64,000 nucleotides of DNA, from NCBI GenBank assembly GCA_937894725.1, contig CALAYL010000055.1, positions 1 to 64,000 of the forward strand. Reading direction: 5' to 3'. The notes under the pieces were generated by a model, which had not been told where the DNA came from, searched no databases, and saw only the letters and a list, made by a program, of their open reading frames with translations. The stretch comes from an uncultured Bacteroidota bacterium (GTDB taxonomy: Bacteria > Bacteroidota > Bacteroidia > Chitinophagales > LD1). How positions within the stretch are numbered: the first letter of the stretch is position 1; each line of letters starts with the position of its first letter. Both the position numbers and the translations under genes were made by a program. Below, piece after piece: positions 43,940-53,282 of this stretch.

Positions 43940-44637
43940 ATATCAAACTTTTGTGGCAATTCTTCTTGCGCTTTTTTATAATCATCAGGTATGCCTATAT
44001 CGATAAAATAGCCATCCGTTTCAAATCCGCAAACTTTTATATCGAGGAGCTTTGGTGTCAAAAAATCTACTTCAAATGAAAATTTTGTGGGCATTTTTTC
44101 TTTTTCAAATATAGCCTTAGAACAGATATATACCCCTGCATTTATTAGCCCATTTTCGCAATATTTCTTCTCATTAAAGCGAACTATCCTATTGTTTTCT
44201 ATCGACACAGTTCCATATCTATCAAAATCAGTCATTCGTTTTAAGCTCATCGTTAAATCGGCCTCTTGGCTAGTGTGGTAATGGTAAAGAGCCGTTAAGT
44301 CTATTTCCAAAAAAGTGTCTCCATTTAATATCAGTGCATCACCCGTAGTCTTAGAGATAGCTTGCTGTATGCCTCCTCCGGTACCGAGCGGAGTTGACTC
44401 TATGCTATATTCAATTTCGATACCAAGATAGTTATATCCCAAATGGGTAATAATTTTTTCATGAAGATAACCCACCGCCAGCACTACTTTCTCAACCTTA
44501 TACTTCGTTAAATATACAAAAAGGTAATGTAGAAATGGCTTCGAATCTATTGTAGCCATAGGTTTTGGTACATCCGATACCACTGATTGTAGTCGAGTAC
44601 CGAATCCGCCTGCGAGTATAATAGCTGTTTTTATCAT
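43936..44637 (-). CDS. hddC: D-glycero-alpha-D-manno-heptose 1-phosphate guanylyltransferase-like
   Basis: Nucleotidyltransferase expected to make GDP-heptose. I start at ATG 44637, giving 233 residues that open with the signature AIILAGGFGTRL; an in-frame ATG 90 bases upstream adds a tail the family lacks. VSDVPKPMATIDSKPFLHYL is typical of HddC and of mannose-1-phosphate guanylyltransferases. GTGGGIQQAI, LILNGDTFLEID and GYFIDIGIPDDYKKA complete the fold. Being translationally coupled to a GmhB-like gene points to the GDP-heptose branch. HddA and GmhA are not in the window. It is divergent from the neighbouring glycosyltransferase. Confidence 0.78.
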   Translation of the reverse strand: MIKTAIILAGGFGTRLQSVVSDVPKPMATIDSKPFLHYLFVYLTKYKVEKVVLAVGYLHEKIITHLGYNYLGIEIEYSIESTPLGTGGGIQQAISKTTGDALILNGDTFLEIDLTALYHYHTSQEADLTMSLKRMTDFDRYGTVSIENNRIVRFNEKKYCENGLINAGVYICSKAIFEKEKMPTKFSFEVDFLTPKLLDIKVCGFETDGYFIDIGIPDDYKKAQEELPQKFDI

Positions 44638-44737
44638 TTCCGAAAAATAGAAATAAATATCTAATCTCATTTTTTTGGACGGAGTACCTTTACACAACTC
44701 AAAAAAATAGTTTAGGTTAGCACTCATTGAATAATCT

Positions 44738-45871
44738 ATGAAAGTTGTATTACTCGGATCTGCACATCCACTTCGTGGTGGATTAGCTACTTACAATGAG
44801 CGTTTGGCTAGAGCTTATCAGCAAGCGGGACATGAAGTAGTGATTTATACGTTTAGTTTGCAATATCCTGATTTTCTTTTTCCAGGTACTACACAATACA
44901 GTGACCAAGCTGCACCAGTTGATTTAGATATTCGTGTAGCCGTCAACAGTATCAACCCTTTCAACTGGTGGAGTGTAGGCAATAAAATCAAAAATGAGCA
45001 GCCCGATTTGTTGCTTATCAAGTTTTGGTTGCCCTTTATGGCACCATGTTTGGGCGTGATTGCACGCTTGGTAAAGAGGAATGGAAAGACCAAAGTAATT
45101 TCTATTATTGACAATATAATACCTCACGAAAAACGTATAGGAGATTTTAATCTTGCTCGATTTTTCGTCAAAAGTGTTGATGGATTTATAGCCCAATCAA
45201 AATCAGTTTTAGCGGATTTAGACTTATTTGACAAGTATAAACCTAAGTCATTTTCACCTCATCCACTTTATGACAATTTTGGTGAAGCTATCTCTAAAGT
45301 AAATGCCAGACAGTTATTGAGTTTAGCAGTTGACAAAAAATACATACTTTTCTTTGGGTTTATTCGCGATTACAAAGGCTTAGATATTTTGCTCGATGTG
45401 ATGGCTGATGAAAGGATTCGTAAATTGAATGTTTCACTTATCGTTGCAGGTGAATTTTATGCCGATGCGACTCCTTACTTAGACCAAATAAAGCGACTAA
45501 ATATTCAAGAAAATGTAGTGCTCAAAACGGATTTTATTCCTGATGATAAAGTAGCGAGTTTCTTTTGTGCAGCAGATATGATAGTACAGCCATATAAACA
45601 TGCTACACAGAGCGGAGTGACTCAGATTTGCTACCATTTCGACAAGCCAATGTTGGTTACAAATGTAGGCGGATTACCTGAAATCGTACCGAATGATAAA
45701 GTAGGATTTGTGACTGAAGTTTCTGTTAAGGATATTGCTGACGCTCTATTGCGATTTTATAAGGAAGAAAAGGAAGATGTTTTTATAGCTAATATTAAAG
45801 TCGAAAAGAAGAAATATAGTTGGGAAATGATGATGGAAGCTATATCTCAGGTTACTCAAAAGATAAAATGA
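44738..45871 (+). CDS. glycosyltransferase, GT4-like
   Basis: A 377-residue GT-B glycosyltransferase. The N-terminal Rossmann part begins VVLLGSAHPLRGGLATYNERLA, and the C-terminal half has ILFFGFIRDYKGLDILLD, FIPDDKVASFFCAADM and VTNVGGLPEIVPN, which bind the sugar nucleotide in GT4 enzymes. No signal peptide is present, so it acts on the cytoplasmic membrane face. It is divergent from hddC-gmhB, which suggests it may use the GDP-heptose those genes imply, though this is only inference from position. Confidence 0.85.
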   Translation: MKVVLLGSAHPLRGGLATYNERLARAYQQAGHEVVIYTFSLQYPDFLFPGTTQYSDQAAPVDLDIRVAVNSINPFNWWSVGNKIKNEQPDLLLIKFWLPFMAPCLGVIARLVKRNGKTKVISIIDNIIPHEKRIGDFNLARFFVKSVDGFIAQSKSVLADLDLFDKYKPKSFSPHPLYDNFGEAISKVNARQLLSLAVDKKYILFFGFIRDYKGLDILLDVMADERIRKLNVSLIVAGEFYADATPYLDQIKRLNIQENVVLKTDFIPDDKVASFFCAADMIVQPYKHATQSGVTQICYHFDKPMLVTNVGGLPEIVPNDKVGFVTEVSVKDIADALLRFYKEEKEDVFIANIKVEKKKYSWEMMMEAISQVTQKIK

Positions 45872-45888
45872 TAATTTCTAAGGTTATC

Positions 45889-45904
45889 TACCAACCGTTT
45901 GGTA
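45889..45904. repeat. 16-base hairpin palindrome upstream of gdhA
   Basis: Perfect arms TACCAA and TTGGTA around CCGT, about 90 bases before the gdhA start. There is no T tail, so an operator is as plausible as an end-of-gene hairpin. Confidence 0.4.
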
Positions 45905-45993
45905 CGTGTAAAGTTTTCCTAAAATGATTTGGAATTATAATTAAATGCCCTTACTTCGTCCTACCAAAAATTACAAACCCAAAATCAAACCTC

Positions 45994-47433
45994 ATGGCTA
46001 AATCTCAACCAGATAATAAAAGCTTAAATGAACTTAGCTTTTCTCAATCTGTTTCGTATTATTTCGACAAGGCAGCACCATTTACCAAAGCTCCAAAAGG
46101 ACTATTGGAACAAATCAAAGCCTGCAACTCTATTTACAAAATGAACTTTCCAGTAAAATTTGGAAATGAAATCAAAGTTGTAGAAGCATATCGTGTGCAA
46201 CACTCACATCACCGTATGCCAACCAAAGGAGGTATTCGATTTTCTTTGCATGTAGATCAAGACGAGGTGATGGCGTTGGCTGCACTTATGACCTACAAAT
46301 GTGCTATCGTGGATGTTCCATTTGGTGGAGCTAAAGGAGGTATCAAAATTTCTCCAAGAAATACACCACCAGAAGTACTCGAGTCAATCACACGTAGATA
46401 TACTACAGAGCTAGTAAAGAAAAACTTTATTGGTCCAGGACTTGATGTGCCAGCACCAGATTATGGTACAGGTGAAAAAGAAATGGCTATCATCATGGAT
46501 ACTTATATGACTTTGAAGCCAGGAGAAGTAGATGGCTACGCTTGTGTGACTGGCAAACCAGTATCTCAAAACGGTATCAAAGGTCGTACTGCCGCTACGG
46601 GAAGAGGCGTAGTGTATGCCTTAGCGCAAGTATGTTCATACAAAGATGATATGAAAAAACTTGGATTAGAACCAGGCTTGGCGGGCAAGAGAGTGATCAT
46701 ACAAGGCCTTGGAAACGTAGGCTACCATACTGCGGAAATATTGAAAGAGTATGATGCAAAAGTAATTGCTATATCAGAAATGGAAGGAGCTATCTATTCT
46801 GATAAAGGCCTTGATGCCCTCGAGGTATGGAAACATAGAACAGCTACTGGTTCAATCCTAAATTTCCCTGGAGCTAAGAATATCAAAAAGACATCAGATG
46901 CGCTTGAATTGGAATGCGATATTTTAGTACCTGCAGCACTCGAAAAACAGATTACTGAGGTAAACGCACCAAAGATTAAAGCTCGAATCATCATCGAAGC
47001 AGCTAATGGCCCCATCACTCCAGCTGCCGAAGTGATTTTGAATAAAAATGGAATCATGATTGTGCCTGATGTTTATGCAAATGCAGGTGGTGTAACGGTT
47101 TCCTATTTTGAATGGTTAAAAAACCTATCCCATGTTCGTTTCGGTCGTATGCAAAAGCGATTTGAAGAAAAAGGACAGCAAAATATGATAGAGCTTGTAG
47201 AGTCCATTACAGGGCAAAAAGCATCTAAAGCGCAAATACAAAAAGTAATACATGGTGCGGATGAGATTGACTTGGTCAACTCTGGACTTGAAGACACGAT
47301 GATTAAAGCATACAATGATATTCGTGAATTCTACAAGGAAAATAAAAACATTCATGATTTGAGAACCGCTGCCTTTGGGGTTTCTATCAATAAAATCAAA
47401 AACGCCTACTACGCCATGGGCATATTTCCATAA
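45994..47433 (+). CDS. gdhA: Glu/Leu/Phe/Val-type glutamate dehydrogenase
   Basis: Interconverts glutamate and 2-oxoglutarate with NAD(P). The 479-residue protein has HRMPTKGGIRFS and KCAIVDVPFGGAKGGI with the catalytic lysine and substrate site, DVPAPDYGTGEKEMA, and a Rossmann domain with VIIQGLGNVGYHTAE. The length is longer than the classical form owing to a C-terminal helical part of about 60 residues (GQQNMIELVES onward), common in this phylum. A strong terminator follows. The upstream 120 bases hold a palindrome that might be regulatory. Confidence 0.93.
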   Translation: MAKSQPDNKSLNELSFSQSVSYYFDKAAPFTKAPKGLLEQIKACNSIYKMNFPVKFGNEIKVVEAYRVQHSHHRMPTKGGIRFSLHVDQDEVMALAALMTYKCAIVDVPFGGAKGGIKISPRNTPPEVLESITRRYTTELVKKNFIGPGLDVPAPDYGTGEKEMAIIMDTYMTLKPGEVDGYACVTGKPVSQNGIKGRTAATGRGVVYALAQVCSYKDDMKKLGLEPGLAGKRVIIQGLGNVGYHTAEILKEYDAKVIAISEMEGAIYSDKGLDALEVWKHRTATGSILNFPGAKNIKKTSDALELECDILVPAALEKQITEVNAPKIKARIIIEAANGPITPAAEVILNKNGIMIVPDVYANAGGVTVSYFEWLKNLSHVRFGRMQKRFEEKGQQNMIELVESITGQKASKAQIQKVIHGADEIDLVNSGLEDTMIKAYNDIREFYKENKNIHDLRTAAFGVSINKIKNAYYAMGIFP

Positions 47434-47448
47434 TGTTATCTTTTCAAA

Positions 47449-47487
47449 AAAATCAAAAAGCCACCGAGAGGTGGCTTTTTGATTTAA
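47449..47487 (+). terminator. rho-independent terminator after gdhA
   Basis: Long stem AATCAAAAAGCCACC / GGTGGCTTTTTGATT with loop GAGA; the A/T part of the stem supplies the T run. It works on both strands. Confidence 0.9.
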
Positions 47488-47525
47488 AAACAATTTCAAT
47501 AGAATGGCGTTAGGTAAATAAAAAA

Positions 47526-48251
47526 ATGATGAAATCTTTTATAAAAATTGGAATTTTCGCAACTATATTATTAGTAATCTCTAGTTCGTGCGGAGTGCAA
47601 AGAGGAGCAGAGAAGCAATTTTCCAAACTCAATATAAATGAACCCTACGATGTCGTAATTGTACCTGGTGCTCCTGTAGGAGATGAAAATTTGGGTAGTA
47701 TTTTGGCTGCTCGTATAGCCTGGTCAAAATATTTATTTGATAGTGGGTTTACTAAAAATGTGATTTATTCTGGAGCAGCAGTAGAAACACCTTATATTGA
47801 AGGTGTAGCCATGAAAACGTATGCAGAGTATTTAGGCTTACCTGCAGCAAACACTTTCGCTGAAACAAAAGCAGAGCATAGCACAGAGAATATTTATAAT
47901 GGAGTGAAACTTGCACGAAAACTTGGATTTAAAAAAATAGCACTAGCTACAGATCCTTTTCAAAATGCGATGTTATCGTCTTTTATGAAACGAAGATTGA
48001 AAGATGTAGGCGCTATACCTATAGTTTTTAGACGAATTTTTAAAGATAAAAATGAATATAACGAACTGCCCAAAGTGAATGTAGAAATAGCTCATGTAGA
48101 TGAAAATGAATTTATACCGCTACATGCTAGAGAGTCTTTTTTTAAGCGTTTGGCTGGCACATTTGGAAGTAACATCCCCAAAGACGATATTGTATTAGAA
48201 CTACCTGACAATAAGTATCAAGCCCATTTAGACACAATACCTTCCAAATAA
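47526..48251 (+). CDS. YdcF/SanA/ElyC-family lipoprotein
   Basis: A 241-residue DUF218 (YdcF-like) protein. The N-terminus is a lipoprotein signal ending VISSSC (Cys at residue 22). The domain core has DVVIVPGAPVG, VIYSGAAVETPYIEGVAM and AEHSTENIYNGVKLARKLGFKK, matching the SanA/ElyC fold in which an Asp-Pro-like loop and a conserved Glu bind substrate. Members affect envelope integrity and lipid carrier metabolism in enteric bacteria; the reaction is unknown. It stands alone between two terminated or well-spaced genes. Confidence 0.8.
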   Translation: MMKSFIKIGIFATILLVISSSCGVQRGAEKQFSKLNINEPYDVVIVPGAPVGDENLGSILAARIAWSKYLFDSGFTKNVIYSGAAVETPYIEGVAMKTYAEYLGLPAANTFAETKAEHSTENIYNGVKLARKLGFKKIALATDPFQNAMLSSFMKRRLKDVGAIPIVFRRIFKDKNEYNELPKVNVEIAHVDENEFIPLHARESFFKRLAGTFGSNIPKDDIVLELPDNKYQAHLDTIPSK

Positions 48252-48342
48252 AAGGAAGGCTTTAATGCCTTACTTCTTACTTTAGTTTAAGTTAAAAAGT
48301 TGCTATTATTGTGCATTCTTTTTCACTCTTAAACAATATAAA

Positions 48343-49500
48343 ATGCTTACTCCTCGCTCCATTTACAACGAAGAACATCTCATGTTTGCCCAATCAGTAC
48401 GTGATTTTTTATCCAAAGAAATTGTACCACATCATGCACAATGGGAAAAAGACAAAATGGTATCGAGAGAGAGCTGGAAGCTATTTGGCGAAGCGGGATA
48501 TCTCTGTCCGCAGGTAGATGAGCAATACGGTGGACTAGGGCTAAAAGATTTTAGATACAACGCCATAATAATTGAAGAAATAGCCAAACTAGGACTAGCA
48601 TCGGAGGCAGTTGGCTATCCACTACATAGCGATATCGTTTGCCCTTATATAGAACATTATGGCACAGAGTTTATCAAAAACAAATGGCTACCTAAAATGG
48701 TAGCAGGAGAAGCTATTGCCGCTATCGCTATGACTGAACCAGGCGCTGGAAGCGACCTTCAGGGTATGCGCGCTACGGCTATCAAGAATGGCGACCACTA
48801 CATAATTAATGGCTCAAAGACGTTTATCACCAACGGATACCTCAGCGATGTGTGTGTGGTAGCGGCTAAAACCGATCCGACTAAAGGCGCTAAAGGCATT
48901 AGTTTATTTTTGATAGAATCAGGAATGAAAGGTTATACCAAAGGCAAACCATTCGAAAAAGTAGGCTTGCACGCCCAAGATACCTGTGAATTGTTTTTTG
49001 AAAATGTAGTTGTACCTGTAGAAAATTTATTAGGTGTAGAAGGCGAAGGATTTAAATATTTAATGACGGAGTTATCTCAAGAACGTTTGGTCGTGGGACT
49101 CGGTGCTATTGGTGCTGCCGAAGGTTTGTTAGCGGTGACTATTCAATACACAAAAGATAGACAAGCATTCGGAAAGCCTATTGCCGAACTACAAAATATC
49201 CGATTTAAACTTGCTGAAATGGCCGCAGAAGTCAATATTGGGCGTGTTTATACCGACCATTGTGTACAGCTACATCTAGAAGGAAAACTAGAGGCTGCGG
49301 CTGCCTCTGCCTGCAAATATTGGCTCTCAGACCTTCAGTGCAAAGTGGCCGATGAGTGTGTGCAGATACATGGTGGATATGGCTACATGTGGGAATACCA
49401 AGCGGCTAGAGCCTTTGCTGACGCTAGGGTACAACGCATTTACGCAGGAACTAACGAAATCATGAAAGAACTCATTGCTCGTAGCGTATTGAAAGCGTAA
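48343..49500 (+). CDS. acyl-CoA dehydrogenase
   Basis: FAD-dependent acyl-CoA dehydrogenase, 385 residues, catalysing the first oxidation of fatty-acid or branched-chain acyl-CoA breakdown. AIAMTEPGAGSDLQGM and YIINGSKTFITNG form the FAD site. The segment FENVVVPVENLLGVEGEGF follows, and the C-terminal domain has RQAFGKPIAELQNIRFKLA and ADECVQIHGGYGYMWEY. RIYAGTNEIMKELIAR at the end holds the usual catalytic-base region. The chain-length class cannot be told. No other beta-oxidation gene is adjacent. Confidence 0.92.
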   Translation: MLTPRSIYNEEHLMFAQSVRDFLSKEIVPHHAQWEKDKMVSRESWKLFGEAGYLCPQVDEQYGGLGLKDFRYNAIIIEEIAKLGLASEAVGYPLHSDIVCPYIEHYGTEFIKNKWLPKMVAGEAIAAIAMTEPGAGSDLQGMRATAIKNGDHYIINGSKTFITNGYLSDVCVVAAKTDPTKGAKGISLFLIESGMKGYTKGKPFEKVGLHAQDTCELFFENVVVPVENLLGVEGEGFKYLMTELSQERLVVGLGAIGAAEGLLAVTIQYTKDRQAFGKPIAELQNIRFKLAEMAAEVNIGRVYTDHCVQLHLEGKLEAAAASACKYWLSDLQCKVADECVQIHGGYGYMWEYQAARAFADARVQRIYAGTNEIMKELIARSVLKA

Positions 49501-49592
49501 ATTTTTTCTCATTATTAGTATGTTTGGAAATCAATTAGAAATATCCTATTGATTTAGCTTTTTATACAAAAAAAGTAATTTAATATAACCCT

Positions 49593-52208
49593 ATGGAATC
49601 AAAATATAACCCACTCGACAAAGAAGATAAATGGTATAAATACTGGATGGATAATGAGTTATTCAAATCTACACCAGACCATCGAGAGCCATACACTATC
49701 GTCATACCTCCTCCCAATGTAACAGGCGTACTCCACATGGGCCATATGCTCAATAATACGATTCAAGATATTTTGATTCGAAGAGCAAGAATGCAAGGTA
49801 AAAATGCTTGCTGGGTGCCAGGTACAGACCACGCCTCTATAGCTACTGAGGCAAAAGTAGTGCAGATGTTGCGCGAAAAAGGTATCAAAAAGTCAGATAT
49901 CACTCGTGAGGAATTTTTGAAATATGCTTTTGAATGGAAAGATAAATATGGCGGCATCATTCTCGAACAACTCAAAAAACTTGGTGCTTCATGCGATTGG
50001 AGTCGTACCCGATTTACAATGGAAGATGATATGAGCGAAGCGGTGATAGATTGTTTTATCGATTTATACAAAAAAGGGCTCATCTATCGTGATCTTCGTA
50101 TGATAAACTGGGATCCTCAGGCACTCACTGTGTTGAGCAACGAAGAGGTATTGCATACAGAAGAAAACTCTAAGTTATATTATGTACAATATAAGCTAGT
50201 ATCGGGCGGTGGATTTTTGACTGTAGCCACAGTGCGTCCGGAAACTATCATGGGCGATGTGGCTATAGCTATAAATCCCCGAGATGAACGTTATAAGACA
50301 TTGGTAGGGCAAAAAGTAATCGTGCCATTTGTATATCGCGAAGTGCCTATTATAGCCGATGATTATGTTGACTTAGAGTTTGGTACAGGCTGCTTGAAAG
50401 TAACACCAGCGCACGATACGAACGATTATGAAATTGGCAAACGTCATGGCCTGGAGGTGATCGATTGTTTTAATCAAGACGGAACTATCAGCGAGGCAGC
50501 GGCTTATTTTGTAGGAATGGACAGATTTGAAGCGAGAAAAGAAGCGGCAAAAGAACTTGAAGCAAAAGGACTTTTACTCAAAACGGAAGATATTCAAAAT
50601 AAAGTAGGACGTAGTGAGCGTACCAATGCGGTGATAGAACCCCGCTTGTCGTTACAGTGGTTTGTGGATATGAAAAAATTTTTTGAAAAAAACCCTCAGG
50701 TACTCGAAGATGTAATGAGCGATGAGATAGCTTTTCACCCATCGCGCTATAAAAATAGTTACAAAAATTGGATAGATAACATCCGAGACTGGTGTGTAAG
50801 TCGTCAACTATGGTGGGGGCAGCGTATCCCTGCTTGGTACTTGCCCGATGGTGAATTTGCCGTAGCCAAAACGAAAGTAGATGCCATAGCACAGTTTAGT
50901 GCGAAAGGGTTAACTTTTTCTGAAAATGAAATTAAACAAGACGATGATGTACTCGACACTTGGTTTTCGTCTTGGCTTTGGCCAATTTCTGTTTTTGACG
51001 GTTTTAAAGATCCAAACAACGCAGATATAAAATATTACTATCCTACCAATGACCTAGTCACAGCTCCAGAAATCATGTTTTTTTGGGTAATGCGTATGAT
51101 AATGGCAGGCTATGAATGGAGAGGAGAGAAGCCATTCAAAAATGTGTATTACACAGGTATCGTTCGCGACAAACAGCGAAGAAAAATGAGCAAATCGCTC
51201 GGCAATTCACCTAACCCACTTGATCTCATCGCCCAATATGGTGCCGATGGTGTTCGTCTAGGTATGATGCTTTGTTCACCTGCTGGGAATGATATTTTAT
51301 TTGATGAAAAACTATGTGAGCAAGGACGAAATTTTTCTAATAAACTTTGGAATGCACTGCGATTAATCAAAGGATGGGAAGTTGAAGTGCTAGCCCAACC
51401 TGCGGTATGCGCCACAGCAAATAGCTGGTTTGAGGCTAAATTTGCAATAGCCGTAAACGAAATTGAAGAGCACTTCACCAATTTTAGAATTAGCGATGCA
51501 TTGATGGCGCTCTATAAATTGGTGTGGGATGATTTTTGTTCGTGGTATCTCGAAATGATAAAACCCGATTATCAACAACCTATTGATGATAAAACACTCG
51601 CTGAGGCGATTGCAAATTTTGAAAAACTTGCACAATTGTTGCATCCATTTATGCCGTTTATCACAGAAGAGCTATGGTTTAATCTCAATGAACGAAAAGA
51701 TGGCGAATCTATTAGTATAACCGCATATCCAGTAGTAAACGCACTTTCTAATCCAGCACAAAGTCTTTTGCAAGAAGGGGAATTAGCCATCCAAATTATC
51801 ACCGCAATTCGTGAAATCAGAGCTAAAACACAAAAGAAAAATCATGAAACAGTAGATTGTTTTTATAAAGGCGAATATGAGGTGAAGATCGATGCCATGC
51901 AATCGGTGATTGCGAAACTCGCGAAAGTAAATGTATTTGAAAAAGCGACTACAACCGAAGTAGGTGTGCCGTTTATAGTGAAAGGATATGAGTTTACTGT
52001 CATCACTGGAGTTGAAACCAAAGTAGATCCAAAACAATTAGAACAAGAACTTAGTTACGCACAAGGCTTTTTGGATAGTATCGATAAGAAATTAGCGAAT
52101 GAAAAATTTGTGGCAAATGCAAAACCAGAAATCATCGCGAACGAACGCAAAAAGCGAGAAGATGCACTAGCTAAAATCAGCGCACTAAAAGAAGCATTGG
52201 GGCAATAA
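49593..52208 (+). CDS. valS: valyl-tRNA synthetase
   Basis: Charges tRNA-Val, one of which is encoded at 20.2 kb. The 871-residue class I enzyme has the HIGH signature as HMGH at residues 48-51 after PPPNVTGVL. The editing domain lies near 190-330 (TVRPETIMGDVA, CLKVTPAHDTNDYE), and the KMSKS loop is at about 531 (RRKMSKSLGNSPNP). The anticodon-binding domain and a C-terminal coiled coil (residues about 805-870, ending KREDALAKISALKEALGQ) are complete. Confidence 0.97.
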   Translation: MESKYNPLDKEDKWYKYWMDNELFKSTPDHREPYTIVIPPPNVTGVLHMGHMLNNTIQDILIRRARMQGKNACWVPGTDHASIATEAKVVQMLREKGIKKSDITREEFLKYAFEWKDKYGGIILEQLKKLGASCDWSRTRFTMEDDMSEAVIDCFIDLYKKGLIYRDLRMINWDPQALTVLSNEEVLHTEENSKLYYVQYKLVSGGGFLTVATVRPETIMGDVAIAINPRDERYKTLVGQKVIVPFVYREVPIIADDYVDLEFGTGCLKVTPAHDTNDYEIGKRHGLEVIDCFNQDGTISEAAAYFVGMDRFEARKEAAKELEAKGLLLKTEDIQNKVGRSERTNAVIEPRLSLQWFVDMKKFFEKNPQVLEDVMSDEIAFHPSRYKNSYKNWIDNIRDWCVSRQLWWGQRIPAWYLPDGEFAVAKTKVDAIAQFSAKGLTFSENEIKQDDDVLDTWFSSWLWPISVFDGFKDPNNADIKYYYPTNDLVTAPEIMFFWVMRMIMAGYEWRGEKPFKNVYYTGIVRDKQRRKMSKSLGNSPNPLDLIAQYGADGVRLGMMLCSPAGNDILFDEKLCEQGRNFSNKLWNALRLIKGWEVEVLAQPAVCATANSWFEAKFAIAVNEIEEHFTNFRISDALMALYKLVWDDFCSWYLEMIKPDYQQPIDDKTLAEAIANFEKLAQLLHPFMPFITEELWFNLNERKDGESISITAYPVVNALSNPAQSLLQEGELAIQIITAIREIRAKTQKKNHETVDCFYKGEYEVKIDAMQSVIAKLAKVNVFEKATTTEVGVPFIVKGYEFTVITGVETKVDPKQLEQELSYAQGFLDSIDKKLANEKFVANAKPEIIANERKKREDALAKISALKEALGQ

Positions 52209-52230
52209 ACTAGGTATTTTAGTAGAGGAT

Positions 52231-52250
52231 TAAAGGGGATCTTCTCTTTA
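52231..52250 (+). terminator. weak hairpin after valS
   Basis: TAAAGGGGA pairs with TTCTCTTTA with three G-U pairs and almost no loop. There is no strong T run, so this is at best a weak terminator. Confidence 0.25.
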
Positions 52251-52352
52251 AATATATTTAGTCACATGAAGTGGCTTTGCGTATTTTCTAACGAAATTGA
52301 CATTAGGAAGTTAAATGTAGAAAAGTAAAGCGGCTATAAATACCAAGATTGC

Positions 52353-52360
52353 TAAATTTG
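52353..52360 (+). promoter_or_regulatory. putative -7 box TAAATTTG of folD
   Basis: Exact TANNTTTG match 10 bases before the first folD ATG (52371), or 22 bases before the second (52383). Confidence 0.5.
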
Positions 52361-52370
52361 TCGTTATAAA

Positions 52371-53282
52371 ATGAAAGTAAATATGAGTGCTACACCGCTT
52401 ATTCTTGATGGCAAAAAACTAGCTGACGATCTTAAAACTGAAATAGCACTTGAAGTTCAATCAATAATGGCTACAGGTATGCGAGCTCCTCATTTAGCCG
52501 CCATATTGGTAGGTAATGATGGCGGTAGTGAAACCTATGTGGGGCACAAAGTCAAAGCTTGCGAACAAGTGGGTTTTGAGTCTACCATGCTTCGTTTTGA
52601 GAATACTATTTCAGAGAATGAACTACTCGCTGAGGTAGAAAAATTAAATCACAATGCTACTATTGATGGTTTTATAGTGCAGTTACCTTTGCCTAAAAGC
52701 ATAAATGCGGATACCATTCTTCAAGCCGTTTCTCCTACTAAGGATGTAGATGGTTTTCACCCTGTGAATGTAGGTAAAATGGCACTGGGGTTGCCTACAT
52801 TTGTATCTGCTACTCCTCTTGGTATTACAAAGATTTTAGAGCGATATAAAATTGAAACTTCTGGAAAACACTGTGTAGTAATAGGGAGAAGTAATATTGT
52901 TGGTCGCCCTATGAGCATTTTGCTATCGGGCAATAACCCTACAGGTAATGCTACGGTGACCGTTTGCCACTCAAAAACAACCAACCTTAAAGAAATATGT
53001 AAATCGGCAGACATCATTATTGCAGCCCTCGGAAAACCAGAATTTCTAACCGCTGATATGGTAAAAGAAGGTGTGGTGGTGATTGATGTGGGCACTACCC
53101 GGGTCACAGACGCTACTGCTAAAAACGGATGGAGACTCAAAGGCGATGTGAAATTTGATGAAGTTGCCCCAAAGTCATCAGCTATAACACCTGTTCCAGG
53201 AGGTGTAGGACCTATGACCGTAGTATCTTTACTTTTAAATACCCTCACCGCTTTCAAACAAAATAATACCTATGGAAAATAA
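52371..53282 (+). CDS. folD: methylenetetrahydrofolate dehydrogenase/cyclohydrolase
   Basis: Bifunctional enzyme interconverting 5,10-methylene-THF and 10-formyl-THF for purine and formyl-Met synthesis. The 303-residue protein has YVGHKVKACEQVGF with the catalytic lysine, VQLPLPKSI, KDVDGFHPVNVGKM, VVIGRSNIVGRPM for NADP and VTPVPGGVGPMT-type ITPVPGGVGPMTV near the end. ATG 52371 is given, but ATG 52383 four codons on is equally good and would leave a longer leader after the promoter. The 3' end overlaps the next lipoprotein gene by 11 bases. Confidence 0.95.
   Translation: MKVNMSATPLILDGKKLADDLKTEIALEVQSIMATGMRAPHLAAILVGNDGGSETYVGHKVKACEQVGFESTMLRFENTISENELLAEVEKLNHNATIDGFIVQLPLPKSINADTILQAVSPTKDVDGFHPVNVGKMALGLPTFVSATPLGITKILERYKIETSGKHCVVIGRSNIVGRPMSILLSGNNPTGNATVTVCHSKTTNLKEICKSADIIIAALGKPEFLTADMVKEGVVVIDVGTTRVTDATAKNGWRLKGDVKFDEVAPKSSAITPVPGGVGPMTVVSLLLNTLTAFKQNNTYGK

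Noticed and set aside
48251..48284. Hairpin AAGGC/GCCTT after the YdcF-like gene as a terminator
   Set aside because: The stem is only five pairs and no T run follows.
52757..53257. 166-residue antisense open frame inside folD
   Set aside because: Complementary to conserved folD codons and lacks any recognisable domain.
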